Source of the DNA: Blautia schinkii DSM 10518
GTDB taxonomy: Bacteria > Bacillota > Clostridia > Lachnospirales > Lachnospiraceae
NCBI GenBank assembly: GCA_000702025.1
Contig: JNKJ01000003.1
Span: 62,001-126,000, forward strand
DNA length: 64,000 bases
Reading direction: 5' to 3'
The first letter of the stretch is position 1, and each line of letters starts with the position of its first letter. The translations under genes and the position numbers were made by a program. Under the pieces are notes generated by a model. That model did not search any database. It was not told where the DNA came from and worked only from the letters and a program-made list of their open reading frames with translations. This document shows, piece after piece, positions 50,665 to 60,379 of this stretch.

Positions 50665-52314
50665 TTAAAGTCTTACTGCCACTACCGCAATACATTCCTT
50701 GCCCGGTAAAGAAATTTCCACTTTACCACTGGCGCCAAAATATGCCTGTTTCCTTGTCATTTCCCAGGTATCAATGACATCAATCCGGTAAGACGCATCC
50801 TCAGGCAGATATAAAGTGACAACACTCGGTGCGGTATGTCCCAGGTACTGTAAAAAGAACTGGTGCTCATATCGTGCCGCATATTCGGGAACCACAAACA
50901 TCCCGTCACGTTCCGGTCCTTTTCCGTAATAATATAGATTTGCCACCGGATTGTCTCTGCGCACATCCTTCAGGAGCTCATCGAGAGGCTGATTCTCTTC
51001 CGGTTTTGCGAACTCCTTTAACTCCCAGGGCGCAAGCGGACCGTCAGCTTCTTTTAAAAGTCCTTTTAAGTAAGCAATCCTCGGTGTGCTCTCCCCCTTT
51101 AAAATCCCGCCTTTTGCCCACCAAAGCACATCATCCGGAGATAAAAACACTTCTCCATGTGTACCGTAGGCCCCTTGTGCATAAAGTCCCCAGAAGCGGT
51201 GTACCAGCTCAAAACCGGAAATGTTGCCCCAATCCATAGGCAAATCGCCTTCATAGGCACATTCATCATAGATTACCGGCTTTTGATATTTCTCCATAAA
51301 TTCTTTCACGCGGTCTACATCACGAATCTGCAAAGAACAATGTGTAATGTTTTTTCTTGAAAAGTCATAAACCACAACACACTGGTGATTACTCAGCAGA
51401 TGATGGTACGGATCATTTTCTGCAATATATTCCTCTATTACATACCAATCCTCCATCCCACGTTTCAGCATCATATCGTATTCGTTCGCCATACTCCACC
51501 ACACAGACGGAAACGCAGACAAACGGCGCAGTACATAATCTAAATAGACTAAATTCTCTTCCATGGAAAGCTCACAGAAGCCCCACCTGTCATATGGATG
51601 GAAAAGGATGATGTCAGACTGGATGCCCATCTGCTCCAACTTCATCAGTATCTTCTCAAAATGATTCCAGAACTCCATAGCAGGACGATGTACATCCCAC
51701 TTTCCCTCCGTAGTTTTTTCAAACGGATAGAAATCCGGTTCATTTTCATTATAAGGAAAGCTTTTCGGGAAAACACACCAGCGCAGTTTATTATACGGTG
51801 ACCCGGCAAGGGTATCAAAGGTTTGGTCAATCAAAGCCTGCGGCTGATGCGGCAGCGCATACACTGTTGTACCTACCGGAGTGTAACGTGTACCATCCTC
51901 GTATACAAAATGCATTCCTTCCGCCTGCACCATTCCATGACCAATACCTTCTAAAGCATTCGTCCCCATTGCTGTACCCTGTACTGCAGCGTTCTGTACT
52001 GCAGCATCCTGTACTGCAGCATCCTGTACTGCAGCATTCTGTATTACTGCGTGTTGAATTGCTTCGTCCTGCACTTCACCAGCTTCACAATGAATCTTTC
52101 CACTCTTTTCCACAATACCTGTTGTTTTCCATTTAAAGGTGCCTGTACGGCGCGGCAGAAAACGCACCTTATAAACACCTTCCCCGGCATAAAAGCCCTT
52201 AACCACTGTCACCTCACCATCACATATAAACTCCGCAGTCAAATCCACATCCACCCACGACCCTTGTGGTGCTTCTCCTATGAATTCCAATTCAAACATT
52301 TCATACTGTCTCAT
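50665..52314 (-). CDS. DUF5060/DUF5605-type glycoside hydrolase with repeat insertion (549 aa)
   Basis: Paralogue of the 511-aa enzyme at 45619-47154: same DUF5060 start (QYEMFELEFIGEAPQGSW), same barrel motifs WWSMANEYDMM and PVIYDECAYEGDL, same end (GKVEISLPGKECIAVVAV). It differs by an insertion of about 40 residues after the first domain made of Ala-Ala-Val-Gln-Asp/Asn repeats (residues about 85-125), encoded by 15-bp tandem repeats. Start chosen at the ATG that aligns with the paralogue. Cytoplasmic enzyme; substrate unknown. Confidence 0.82.
   Translation of the reverse strand: MRQYEMFELEFIGEAPQGSWVDVDLTAEFICDGEVTVVKGFYAGEGVYKVRFLPRRTGTFKWKTTGIVEKSGKIHCEAGEVQDEAIQHAVIQNAAVQDAAVQDAAVQNAAVQGTAMGTNALEGIGHGMVQAEGMHFVYEDGTRYTPVGTTVYALPHQPQALIDQTFDTLAGSPYNKLRWCVFPKSFPYNENEPDFYPFEKTTEGKWDVHRPAMEFWNHFEKILMKLEQMGIQSDIILFHPYDRWGFCELSMEENLVYLDYVLRRLSAFPSVWWSMANEYDMMLKRGMEDWYVIEEYIAENDPYHHLLSNHQCVVVYDFSRKNITHCSLQIRDVDRVKEFMEKYQKPVIYDECAYEGDLPMDWGNISGFELVHRFWGLYAQGAYGTHGEVFLSPDDVLWWAKGGILKGESTPRIAYLKGLLKEADGPLAPWELKEFAKPEENQPLDELLKDVRRDNPVANLYYYGKGPERDGMFVVPEYAARYEHQFFLQYLGHTAPSVVTLYLPEDASYRIDVIDTWEMTRKQAYFGASGKVEISLPGKECIAVVAVRL
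51979..52053 (-). repeat. 15-bp coding tandem repeat in the DUF5060 hydrolase
   Basis: Four near-perfect and one degenerate units of CTGTACTGCAGCATC (plus-strand reading), in frame, encoding Ala-Ala-Val-Gln-Asp/Asn. Confidence 0.9.
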
Positions 52315-52447
52315 ATTTTTATCCATCCTTTACTACACCTTTTTGTTACGCCTCTTCTTTATTACGTCTTTACTATTCTCAATCATAACTGTTCGGTATC
52401 TTCACAGTTACGATATTTCCTACTGAACGGTTACTCGCAATCTTTAA

Positions 52448-54862
52448 TTACTCACAATCTTTAATTTCCACGCCCGCATAGAATCCTCTGGTCTTTCCTT
52501 CTACATAACAATCCCCGGCAATACGGAAACTGCTGCGAAGCCGGATATCCTCCGAAGAACTTCCAATCATCACGTCCATATCTCCCGCCTCCACTTTCCA
52601 GCGCAATCCGCCATCCAGAAAAGCCAGCTGGCTCATGGGAAGTGTAAAACGGATTCTTTTTTTCTGTCCCGGAAGCAGTCTTACTCTGACGAAGCCTGCA
52701 AGCTCCATATTGGGCCTTGTCATAGAAGCATGCCTGTCACTGATATAAAGCTGAACCACCTCATCGCCTGACATACTGCCTGTATTGCATATGTCTGCAC
52801 AGATTAGAACCTCACCCTCTGCCGGGACTTCACTGCAGTTTAAAATCAAGTTCTCATATTTAAATGTCGTATAAGATAATCCATGCCCGAAACAATACCG
52901 TGGCCTATGTACCATATCCACATAGTTTACAAACCCTATGCTTTCCCCCTGATGCGTAGATGAACCGAAGGGATGGTTATAATAAACCGGAATCTGCCCC
53001 GCGCATCTGGCAGTACTGACAGGCATCTTTCCGCCCGGATTGTAGTCTCCAAGCAATGCTGCCACAATTGCCTCAGAACCTTTTTCCGCCGGATTCCATG
53101 CTTCCAGGATTGCATTGCAGCAACGGTCTGCAGCATCCGAGGATATAGGGCGTCCGTTAAAATGCACGCCAACTACCGGTTTCTTTAATACGGCGAGCTT
53201 TTCCAGGAAGTGTTCCTGACAAGGTGGCAGATTGATGTCCACTGCATCAATTCCTTCCCCCATAGAAGCAATAGAGCTTGTCCCGTGCTTGCCTCCTAAG
53301 GTTACAATTACAACATCTGCTTCCTCTGCTGCCTGAAGTGCTTCCTCAAACTGTGATTCGTCCGTCCCGGCAAAATGGTATCCGAACGCATATGTCACTT
53401 CCCCATCCGGTAATGCCGCACAAAGCTCTTCATACAGGCTTTTGACCTGTGGCTTCTGGTGTTTTAGTACAGCTTCAAATTTCGGATGATCCTGCTGAAT
53501 CTGTGTTCCGGGAATCGTCTCTATCACGGCGTCCTGATCTGCTCCGCCTGCCAGTCCCGCCATGCTGGTTCTCGCTGCCAAATCACCCTCCGCCATACTG
53601 AAATGCGTATATCCGCCAAAATTTATGCGTCCCGTCTGCCCATGGTATCCAATCACCGCGACCTTTTTAGTGCTCTTATTAATCGGCAGTACACCGTCAT
53701 TTTTCAACAAAACAAGAGACTCCAGCGCTGACTGTAAAATCACCTGTTCGTTTTCTTTTTTATCAAACATCTGCTGTACTTCTTCTGTCTCCATTGCATA
53801 CGGATGTTCAAAAAGCCCCATCCGGAATTTTGCCTCCAACACTCTCAGAACTGCGGTGTCCAAAATACGGATATCTGCTCTGCCATCCCGGAACCATTCC
53901 ATCAGTTCATCGTTAAAACACTGCTTCAACTGCATCTCCACATCCATGCCTGCCGTCATTGAGCGTAGACCTGCTTCCGTCTTGCTTTCACATACATGCT
54001 GCACTTCAATAATATTGTTCATCGCACAGTAATCCGACACATTCACTCCGTCAAAGCCCATCTCACCGCGCAGTAAATCTGTCATAATTGTATGCGACGC
54101 AGAAACCGGCTCTCCGTTCAGAGAGCAGTAACACGGCATGATTCCTCGCAGTTTGGATTCTGTAATTGCTGCCTGAAATGGCTTTGCATATAATTCACGC
54201 AAAAGCTTTGGCGAAATCTCACAGTGTGAACCGTGAATCCCTGCCTCCCCGGCATGAAACCCCAGAAAATGCTTTGCCACACCTTCGCTTCGTCTTCCAT
54301 CTGTGCTTTCAGCCTGCAGCCCTCTTACATAAGCGCTTCCCATAGCAGCAGCCAGAGCCGCATCCTCTCCATAAGTCTCTCCCTGTCTGCCCATGCGGGA
54401 ATCACGGCTGATATCCAGCACCGGTGCAAGGGTATGTGTGATACCGGCAGCTCGCTCCTGCTCACCCACAATTCTTCCCACCTGCTCCTCCAACTGTGGA
54501 TTCCACGAAGAGCCTCTTCCAATACCGCTTGGAAAGCTGGCCGCCCCCTGAAGATAGGCGCCGCATGATCCTTCCATGTGGAAGATTGCCGGAATATGAT
54601 GAGGACTGGCATCCATCACCCTTTTCTGTATCTCCTGCTGCATCCGGATACTTTCCTCCAGGGTTTCCTGCAGTCTCATCTGCAGTGCACTGACCTCTCC
54701 TACCCCGTATGGAAATTCTTCCAGGCCGCCATATTCTCCTGGTTTGACCACAAAATAACAGTTTACCTGTCCCATTTTTTCTTCCACACTCATACGTGAC
54801 AGTAAATCCAGCGCACGCTCCCTGGGAGTCTGATGTGCATTCTCATATGTATACATTTTCAT
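52448..54862 (-). CDS. GH3 beta-glycosidase (canonical order)
   Basis: 804 aa without signal peptide. (Beta/alpha)8 domain first: HMEGSCGAYLQGAASFP, LAPVLDISRDSRMGRQGETYGED (near 145-167), KHFLGFHAG, and the nucleophile Asp in GVNVSDYCAM (near 277). Then the sandwich domain (LVLLKNDGVLPINK, GKHGTSSIASMGEGIDA), and a fibronectin-like domain (GDEVVQLYISDRHASMTRPNMELAGF). Family members act on beta-glucosides, xylosides or arabinosides. Sits between GH43 and DUF5060 genes. Confidence 0.92.
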   Translation of the reverse strand: MKMYTYENAHQTPRERALDLLSRMSVEEKMGQVNCYFVVKPGEYGGLEEFPYGVGEVSALQMRLQETLEESIRMQQEIQKRVMDASPHHIPAIFHMEGSCGAYLQGAASFPSGIGRGSSWNPQLEEQVGRIVGEQERAAGITHTLAPVLDISRDSRMGRQGETYGEDAALAAAMGSAYVRGLQAESTDGRRSEGVAKHFLGFHAGEAGIHGSHCEISPKLLRELYAKPFQAAITESKLRGIMPCYCSLNGEPVSASHTIMTDLLRGEMGFDGVNVSDYCAMNNIIEVQHVCESKTEAGLRSMTAGMDVEMQLKQCFNDELMEWFRDGRADIRILDTAVLRVLEAKFRMGLFEHPYAMETEEVQQMFDKKENEQVILQSALESLVLLKNDGVLPINKSTKKVAVIGYHGQTGRINFGGYTHFSMAEGDLAARTSMAGLAGGADQDAVIETIPGTQIQQDHPKFEAVLKHQKPQVKSLYEELCAALPDGEVTYAFGYHFAGTDESQFEEALQAAEEADVVIVTLGGKHGTSSIASMGEGIDAVDINLPPCQEHFLEKLAVLKKPVVGVHFNGRPISSDAADRCCNAILEAWNPAEKGSEAIVAALLGDYNPGGKMPVSTARCAGQIPVYYNHPFGSSTHQGESIGFVNYVDMVHRPRYCFGHGLSYTTFKYENLILNCSEVPAEGEVLICADICNTGSMSGDEVVQLYISDRHASMTRPNMELAGFVRVRLLPGQKKRIRFTLPMSQLAFLDGGLRWKVEAGDMDVMIGSSSEDIRLRSSFRIAGDCYVEGKTRGFYAGVEIKDCE

Positions 54863-54965
54863 TACCTCTCTCTGATTCCTGTTTCGTACCGCACATATCG
54901 GTTTATATGCTTATATGCTGGTTCATATGGTGTTTCATACATAGTTTTACACCAATGTTTCAGCC

Positions 54966-56396
54966 TTATTGGACCGATTTTCCTACGCACAGCTCAAACG
55001 CTGCCAGACTGATGTTCCCTTCACCCCTATACCGGATATACAAGGACTGGATTCCATCCGGTATTACAATATCTGCCTCCCGCCACTTCCACTCGTTACT
55101 TCTTTCATATGGAATTTCCCCGTATACGTCCCCATTCCAATGTGTCAATATCTCAAACCTGCCATTCCCAAGTCCCCGCGCTTTGATACGGATTCCTGTT
55201 ATGCCCTGACAGTCAAAATACCGGAAACCTGCAACAGCTCCGTCTTCCATATTGGCAACATACCCGGTTTCCTCATCACCGTCTCTTCCATCCTGTGTGA
55301 TTCTTGGGTACTCAGGCCCTATGTCACGGATCTGGTCCCCTGTATATACCCTTTGAGTTTTACAAAAAAGGTGACATGCAATATATGCCGGGTATTCGCC
55401 CTCGCCTTTCAATGGGCCATTCATACCGCCGGAAGTAATTTCCACCTGAGGGATTGAGCCATCCGGAAGAATCACAATCTTCTCTGCACAGCCCTGACGG
55501 TTATAGCTGTTACCGTTCGTATGTCTGTGATAGAATATATAAAAATCTCCATTTACACATGCAATGCTGCCATGATTATTGGCACCGTAAGCCATCGGCT
55601 GCTGCATCGGCTTATATGTATCAATACCAATGTCTGTATTTGATACAATCACTCCCCCATACACAAATCCTTGTGTGGGAGAATCGCTGACCGCATAACA
55701 CAATTCGTGCATGACTACAGACGAATAAATAAAATAATATTTTCCATTTATTTTACGGATAGAGGGCGCCTCGAAAAATTCGTGTCCTTCGTATCCGCTT
55801 CCTCTACTCCGATGTGCACTGGGAGCAATAAATTCCGGCTTCTCCTCAATAGTCAGCATATCTGCCCCAAGCACGGTCACCATAGGACCACTGCGCTGTG
55901 TCCATGCGGGAGGGCAAAAACCTGTATACATATAAACCTTACCGTTTTCAAAGAGCACACCCGGGTCAAACTGCGGCTCGTCCTCCGGGCCTTCTCCAAG
56001 CAGAGTTCCGTCCACATAATGTACATATCCATAAAATTCATACTTTCCCGCCGGCGTGTCACAAACAGCCACTGAAACGATAGACAATAAATCTAATACA
56101 TAATATAAGTAATATTTTCCATCTGCTCCCATTACAACATCCGGGGCATACAGGCACATTTCTCCGTCTGTGTTCTTTGGGTCGTCTGTCTTTTTATATA
56201 TGACTCCCTCATACCGCCAATCTGACAAATCATTCACCGGAGCAGACCAGCACACATAGTCATTCAGACAAAACGCATATCCGCGGAAACGGTCATGGGA
56301 ACCGTATACATAGACCCGGCCACCAAACACATGTGGTTCTCCGTCGGGTACATATTCCCAGGACGGAAGATAAGGATTATAAATCTGTTTCTTCAT
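54966..56396 (-). CDS. GH43 glycosidase with C-terminal CBM6-like domain
   Basis: 476 aa. Five-bladed propeller at about 1-325: FGGRVYVYGSHDRF at the start with the expected catalytic Asp region, CLYAPDVVMGADGKYYLYY, EFFEAPSIRKINGKYYFIYS with the acid Glu, and YGANNHGSIACVNGDFYIFYHRHT. The last ~120 residues (GIRIKARGLGNGRFEI.., AFELC) look like a carbohydrate-binding beta-sandwich of the CBM6 type. Likely arabinofuranosidase or xylosidase/galactosidase. ACGGAGGAAATT precedes the ATG. Confidence 0.87.
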   Translation of the reverse strand: MKKQIYNPYLPSWEYVPDGEPHVFGGRVYVYGSHDRFRGYAFCLNDYVCWSAPVNDLSDWRYEGVIYKKTDDPKNTDGEMCLYAPDVVMGADGKYYLYYVLDLLSIVSVAVCDTPAGKYEFYGYVHYVDGTLLGEGPEDEPQFDPGVLFENGKVYMYTGFCPPAWTQRSGPMVTVLGADMLTIEEKPEFIAPSAHRSRGSGYEGHEFFEAPSIRKINGKYYFIYSSVVMHELCYAVSDSPTQGFVYGGVIVSNTDIGIDTYKPMQQPMAYGANNHGSIACVNGDFYIFYHRHTNGNSYNRQGCAEKIVILPDGSIPQVEITSGGMNGPLKGEGEYPAYIACHLFCKTQRVYTGDQIRDIGPEYPRITQDGRDGDEETGYVANMEDGAVAGFRYFDCQGITGIRIKARGLGNGRFEILTHWNGDVYGEIPYERSNEWKWREADIVIPDGIQSLYIRYRGEGNISLAAFELCVGKSVQ

Positions 56397-56450
56397 TTTT
56401 TAATTTCCTCCGTATCATTCTGTCAGGCAGAATTCTTATACAACTTCTCC

Positions 56451-56741
56451 TTATAATTCCACCCTTATCAATGTCAGTCCGTAACAATTCAAGCCAGCCT
56501 GAACGGTCACGACAGTTTTAGAATCTCCCAGTTTTATTGTCTCAAATCTTTGCCAAAAATAATATTCGTTATCTGACACGTAATGTCAGTTTTACGACAA
56601 CCTATCGTCAAATATCCATACAGTCATATCCGCCTGCAGCTTTATCTCAGAAGCAAATCGGCCTCCCTCCAAGATAAAAATCCCCGGAAAGACCGCTTCT
56701 GCCCGAAGCTTCTTCCCGGGAATTTTTAAATAGAAAACAAG
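56451..56741 (-). pseudogene. Degraded remnant of a glycosidase-like C-terminus
   Basis: The 383-bp gap between the GH43 and esterase genes is not random. One minus-strand frame (56741-56592) reads KIPGKKLRAEAVFPGIF, ILEGGRFASEIKL and MTVWIFDD before a stop. A second frame (56580-56451) reads YYFWQRFETIKLGDSKTVVT then AGLNCYGLTLIRVEL. Together they look like the end of a protein broken by a frameshift and stops. I cannot name the family; the style (short C-terminal beta domain) suggests a glycoside hydrolase lost from the operon. Confidence 0.45.
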
Positions 56742-56779
56742 TTACGAGTTTTGAAGCAGGCTTTCAACAGCCTATTTCT

Positions 56780-58813
56780 CTACTCTTCAACAATCACCCT
56801 GACACGATCCAGATTTTTACACTGCACAAAAATATCCTCCAACGACCCTGTCCTGCTGCTCTGTACTTTTATCACCGGAAAATAAGTACCCGGATTTTTA
56901 AACGCGTGGCTGGCGGACACGGCTGCCCTCTCTCCGTTACGCTCTGTCTTAAGAGCCTCAAGACCGGAAAAGTCATTGGTGTTTTCATAATCCCAGGCTG
57001 CTGCCGTTACCTTTCCTGTACCTGCCGGAACCTCAATCACAGCATCAAACCGTACCGTTTCATTTACTTTTACTTTTACACATTTGCTGCCGTTTGCATA
57101 AGCATCTACCACCGGCTGAAGCCCCTTGCGCTCTGCTGCTGATTCCGGTATCTCAATCTGTCCGTCCCGGAAGGTATATTCCGTAGACGCAGCCGGTTGT
57201 ATTCCTTTTTCCACCCAGGCAGCCACATCAAGGAGAGCCTGATGCAGAATCCCCAGATAATCCACCTGATGCTGCCTGTCATCCAAATGTCCGGCCCGGT
57301 CATCGTGAATGCAATGGTCATTATAATAGAGGCGGAACCAATCCTTTTCATCCCCATTTTTGGCTGCTTTTACAGCATTTCGGTACCAGTCTCCGTGCCA
57401 GGGCAGAGCACTTTCATCCAAAAGGCTGCATACGGCAATCACCTTTCCGTGAATATCCCCACATGGTACGGACCCACCGCCGCTTCTGGCAATCATGGGC
57501 GCAATAAGGAAGGGAAGCTGGGGATACCGTGGTTCTCCCTGGTCATTCCTGTATTGATCATATACCTTGTAGCTTAATTCCGGCGGAACCTGATGGCGCT
57601 GCAAGGTCTGCATTGCAAGATAATCGCTATTATCCAGCATGACCAAATCCCCCACCTCAAGTCCCTCCAGTGCATTGAGCCCATTGGAGCCGTCAAAGGC
57701 ACTGCTTACTGTCACCAGACCATGCTCAATCTTATCTACCGCGCATTCTTTCCCTTTTGCTGCTCCGCTTAAAACACGGATCCGGCAATGTACCAGATAA
57801 GCATCCTCCGGAACTGCTTCCTTTAAAAGAATCTGTGGAGTGGCATTGTTACCGATCATGGTATTCAACCAATTATTATCAACGCTTGTGTATGTCTCAT
57901 TTACTTCCTTTTTCTCTGGCTGAATTAGTGCCTTTACCTCAGACTTTAACTGTATTCTTGCACGGGCCTCAGAGCTATGAGAATTAGCACCTTCATAACC
58001 TTCCTTTTCCCAAAAATCCGTGAAATACTGAGGATATACCTGGTATATCGTTGGCGCCAGAACCATGAGAGAACCATCCCCCATATAGGGCCAGGAGAAC
58101 CACCCCCGTTTGGGAAAGCCCATCCTGGAAGCCTCCTCCACAGCCTCCTTCTGTTCTTCATTTAAGCCATCACACAACTGCCCGCTGCCGCCGGGTTCCA
58201 TGTTATCAACAATACATTTTAATCCTTTTTCTCCCAAAAGCCGCATAGCACGCACTCTTGCACAGAACACATTGGGCGTCGCCATGGGATTGGCTATCAC
58301 ATAAGGTACGGCTCCGTCCCACACGCCTTCCGTCATTTCCATGCAGCTCATGGTCTTAAAGCTTCCTCCGCTGCCGCCGAACACATATCCGTAAGGACGG
58401 TGCTGATACCCGTAAACTCTCTGTGCAACCCCTCTGCTGAATTGCGCTCCATTGGCACTGGTGCGGTACAGCCTTTCTCCTTCCCCCGGGATAAAACCAC
58501 CCTGGTTCGTGACCACATAATAAGCCCCGTAACTCAATACAAAGCTGATTTTATCATCCTCTCCTGTTAGAGATTCACTTGCCCTTTCATCCTCAGGTGC
58601 CGGTGAAAGATACTGGTAAAACCTTCCTTCGTATTTGTCCTTTTCGGGAAAGTAAAAACAAAATCTGGCTTCCTGTCCATTCTTCTCTGTTCCACGAAAC
58701 CCGCCATGAACAAAATAGTGACGCACAGGCTGGTCCCTCCAGCCCTCTTCATCAATATAGGGATTCTGAAAACAACTGTCTTCTTCCGGTATGTATAATT
58801 TTTGCTTTTCCAT
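56780..58813 (-). CDS. Candidate alpha/beta-hydrolase esterase (tannase/feruloyl-esterase-like)
   Basis: 677 aa, no signal peptide. GYVFGGSGGSFKTM (near 145-158) fits a nucleophile-elbow G-x-S-x-G. NDHCIHDDRAGHLDDRQHQVDYLGILHQALLDVAAWVEKGIQPAAS (near 500-545) resembles the region with the catalytic Asp/His and the 'W-V-E-x-G-x-x-P' end of tannase/feruloyl-esterase proteins. The last ~100 residues (AAAWDYENTNDFSG.., SHAFKNPGTYFPVIKV) look like a PKD-type domain. It probably removes an acyl or aromatic ester from plant glycan or glycoside. Family assignment is tentative. Second gene of the operon after the GPH symporter. Confidence 0.6.
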   Translation of the reverse strand: MEKQKLYIPEEDSCFQNPYIDEEGWRDQPVRHYFVHGGFRGTEKNGQEARFCFYFPEKDKYEGRFYQYLSPAPEDERASESLTGEDDKISFVLSYGAYYVVTNQGGFIPGEGERLYRTSANGAQFSRGVAQRVYGYQHRPYGYVFGGSGGSFKTMSCMEMTEGVWDGAVPYVIANPMATPNVFCARVRAMRLLGEKGLKCIVDNMEPGGSGQLCDGLNEEQKEAVEEASRMGFPKRGWFSWPYMGDGSLMVLAPTIYQVYPQYFTDFWEKEGYEGANSHSSEARARIQLKSEVKALIQPEKKEVNETYTSVDNNWLNTMIGNNATPQILLKEAVPEDAYLVHCRIRVLSGAAKGKECAVDKIEHGLVTVSSAFDGSNGLNALEGLEVGDLVMLDNSDYLAMQTLQRHQVPPELSYKVYDQYRNDQGEPRYPQLPFLIAPMIARSGGGSVPCGDIHGKVIAVCSLLDESALPWHGDWYRNAVKAAKNGDEKDWFRLYYNDHCIHDDRAGHLDDRQHQVDYLGILHQALLDVAAWVEKGIQPAASTEYTFRDGQIEIPESAAERKGLQPVVDAYANGSKCVKVKVNETVRFDAVIEVPAGTGKVTAAAWDYENTNDFSGLEALKTERNGERAAVSASHAFKNPGTYFPVIKVQSSRTGSLEDIFVQCKNLDRVRVIVEE

Positions 58814-58827
58814 GTTTTCCGCCCTCC

Positions 58828-60195
58828 TTATTGATTTGCGCTTTCACGATTTGCTTTATTTGCTTCTTTAATCTCCGGCAGCTGTTTTTCCATCCTGAGA
58901 TAAGCAGTCATTGAAAGGCCGGTAATGAGAAACAGTGCCATGGGTATCAGACTGAAAATAAGCCGGATCATGGTAAGTGCACTGCCTGGCATAGTCTCCA
59001 TCACACCTGTATATCCGGACATGGAAAGAAAAACTCCAAGCACAGAACCACCTACTGCTGCCCCTATTTTTCCGCCGAGTCCTACGATACTGCTCATAGT
59101 TCCTTCCATACGGTGATTGCCTTTCCATTCATTGTATTCCGCGCAATCAATCACACAAAGCCCAATCAGCATACTCACTGGGACAGTACCGGCTCCCGTA
59201 AGAAGCTGTGCAAATATCAGGACCGGCATATTGTCTCCGGCAAAAAAATTAAGCAGATATCCAAAAGAAGTCACAAACAATCCTGCGATAATTAATTTTC
59301 CGGTAGAGAATTTAGCAATCAGCTTCGGAAATACAAACGCCAGCGGAAGTGCAATAATCGTAATGGCAGATGCCACACCCATCAAACCAACGTTCTTTAC
59401 AATGTATGTATAGTAATATGTAACCACTCCCATATTCGTAACAAAGTTAAAGATTAAGGTCATCAATACCAAAAGAAAAATATACTTATTGGACTTAACC
59501 AACTCCAATACATGACGTGCTTTCAACGGCTCTTTCTGCATCTTTGCAGTTTCCACTTCATACTTTTCTTTTATAAAGATCATGCGGAGAATTCCGATTG
59601 CCACTGCGGGAATTGCCCACATTAGAACCAGTCTACTCCATCCTGCAGCTGAAGTGGCGATTTTCTGCATCATCATCGGGAAAGTAAGGTTAAACACAAA
59701 ACCGGTAAGCATCGGGAAAACACTTCCATAAGAGGTCAATTTCACAATCTGCTCACTTTTGAATGCACGTACTGTATACGGTGTGCCGTTAGCATTTAAG
59801 AAAGTCATACACACCGCATTCGCCATGGTATAAAGCAGAAATACCCATACACATTTCACTGTCATGCTCCAGGAAGCCGGACAGGAAAATAACAGCCAGG
59901 TACAAACCGCAAAACCCACAATAAATATTTCATATGGTCTTGCTTTCCCCCACCTTGTCTTTGTACGGTCTACCAGGAAGCCTGCCACCATATCTGTGAC
60001 ACCATCCACAAGCTTACTTCCCATGAGAATCGCACTTACAATCACAGGGCTGATCTGTAAGGTATCCGTACAGTAGATCATCAAAAAGGTATACATCAGA
60101 ACAAATACTGTCTGAGAAATGGAACGGCTGCTCCACAAAAGCAGCGTGCCAAATCCTACCCGGTCTTCTCTAACCTTTTTCTCCTTATTACTCAT
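58828..60195 (-). CDS. GPH-family sugar:cation symporter (MelB/YicJ type)
   Basis: 455 aa with 12 membrane segments. The MelB-type loop motif DRTKTRWGKARPYEIF (near 76-91) is diagnostic of the glycoside-pentoside-hexuronide family. GAGTVPVSMLIGLCVIDCAEYNEWKGNHRMEG near 335-365 is also typical. It imports a small oligosaccharide or glycoside together with Na+ or H+. First gene of the minus-strand glycan operon, preceded by AAGGAGGACG; the AraC regulator and small HPr-like gene lie just upstream. Confidence 0.92.
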   Translation of the reverse strand: MSNKEKKVREDRVGFGTLLLWSSRSISQTVFVLMYTFLMIYCTDTLQISPVIVSAILMGSKLVDGVTDMVAGFLVDRTKTRWGKARPYEIFIVGFAVCTWLLFSCPASWSMTVKCVWVFLLYTMANAVCMTFLNANGTPYTVRAFKSEQIVKLTSYGSVFPMLTGFVFNLTFPMMMQKIATSAAGWSRLVLMWAIPAVAIGILRMIFIKEKYEVETAKMQKEPLKARHVLELVKSNKYIFLLVLMTLIFNFVTNMGVVTYYYTYIVKNVGLMGVASAITIIALPLAFVFPKLIAKFSTGKLIIAGLFVTSFGYLLNFFAGDNMPVLIFAQLLTGAGTVPVSMLIGLCVIDCAEYNEWKGNHRMEGTMSSIVGLGGKIGAAVGGSVLGVFLSMSGYTGVMETMPGSALTMIRLIFSLIPMALFLITGLSMTAYLRMEKQLPEIKEANKANRESANQ

Positions 60196-60379
60196 TTTTT
60201 TCGTCCTCCTTGTTTTCTTCGGTAGGCTCAGTATATCTCTGGATTTTCTTTTTGCATGTCTCTTTTTTGGCTGTTACGGTTAATTATTCGTTCTGTTCTT
60301 TCATGATGGCAAATATTTGCACAGAAAAGCGACTTTTTCTCCACTTTTCACCAGTGAAAGCAGGATTCCTCGGCAATAT

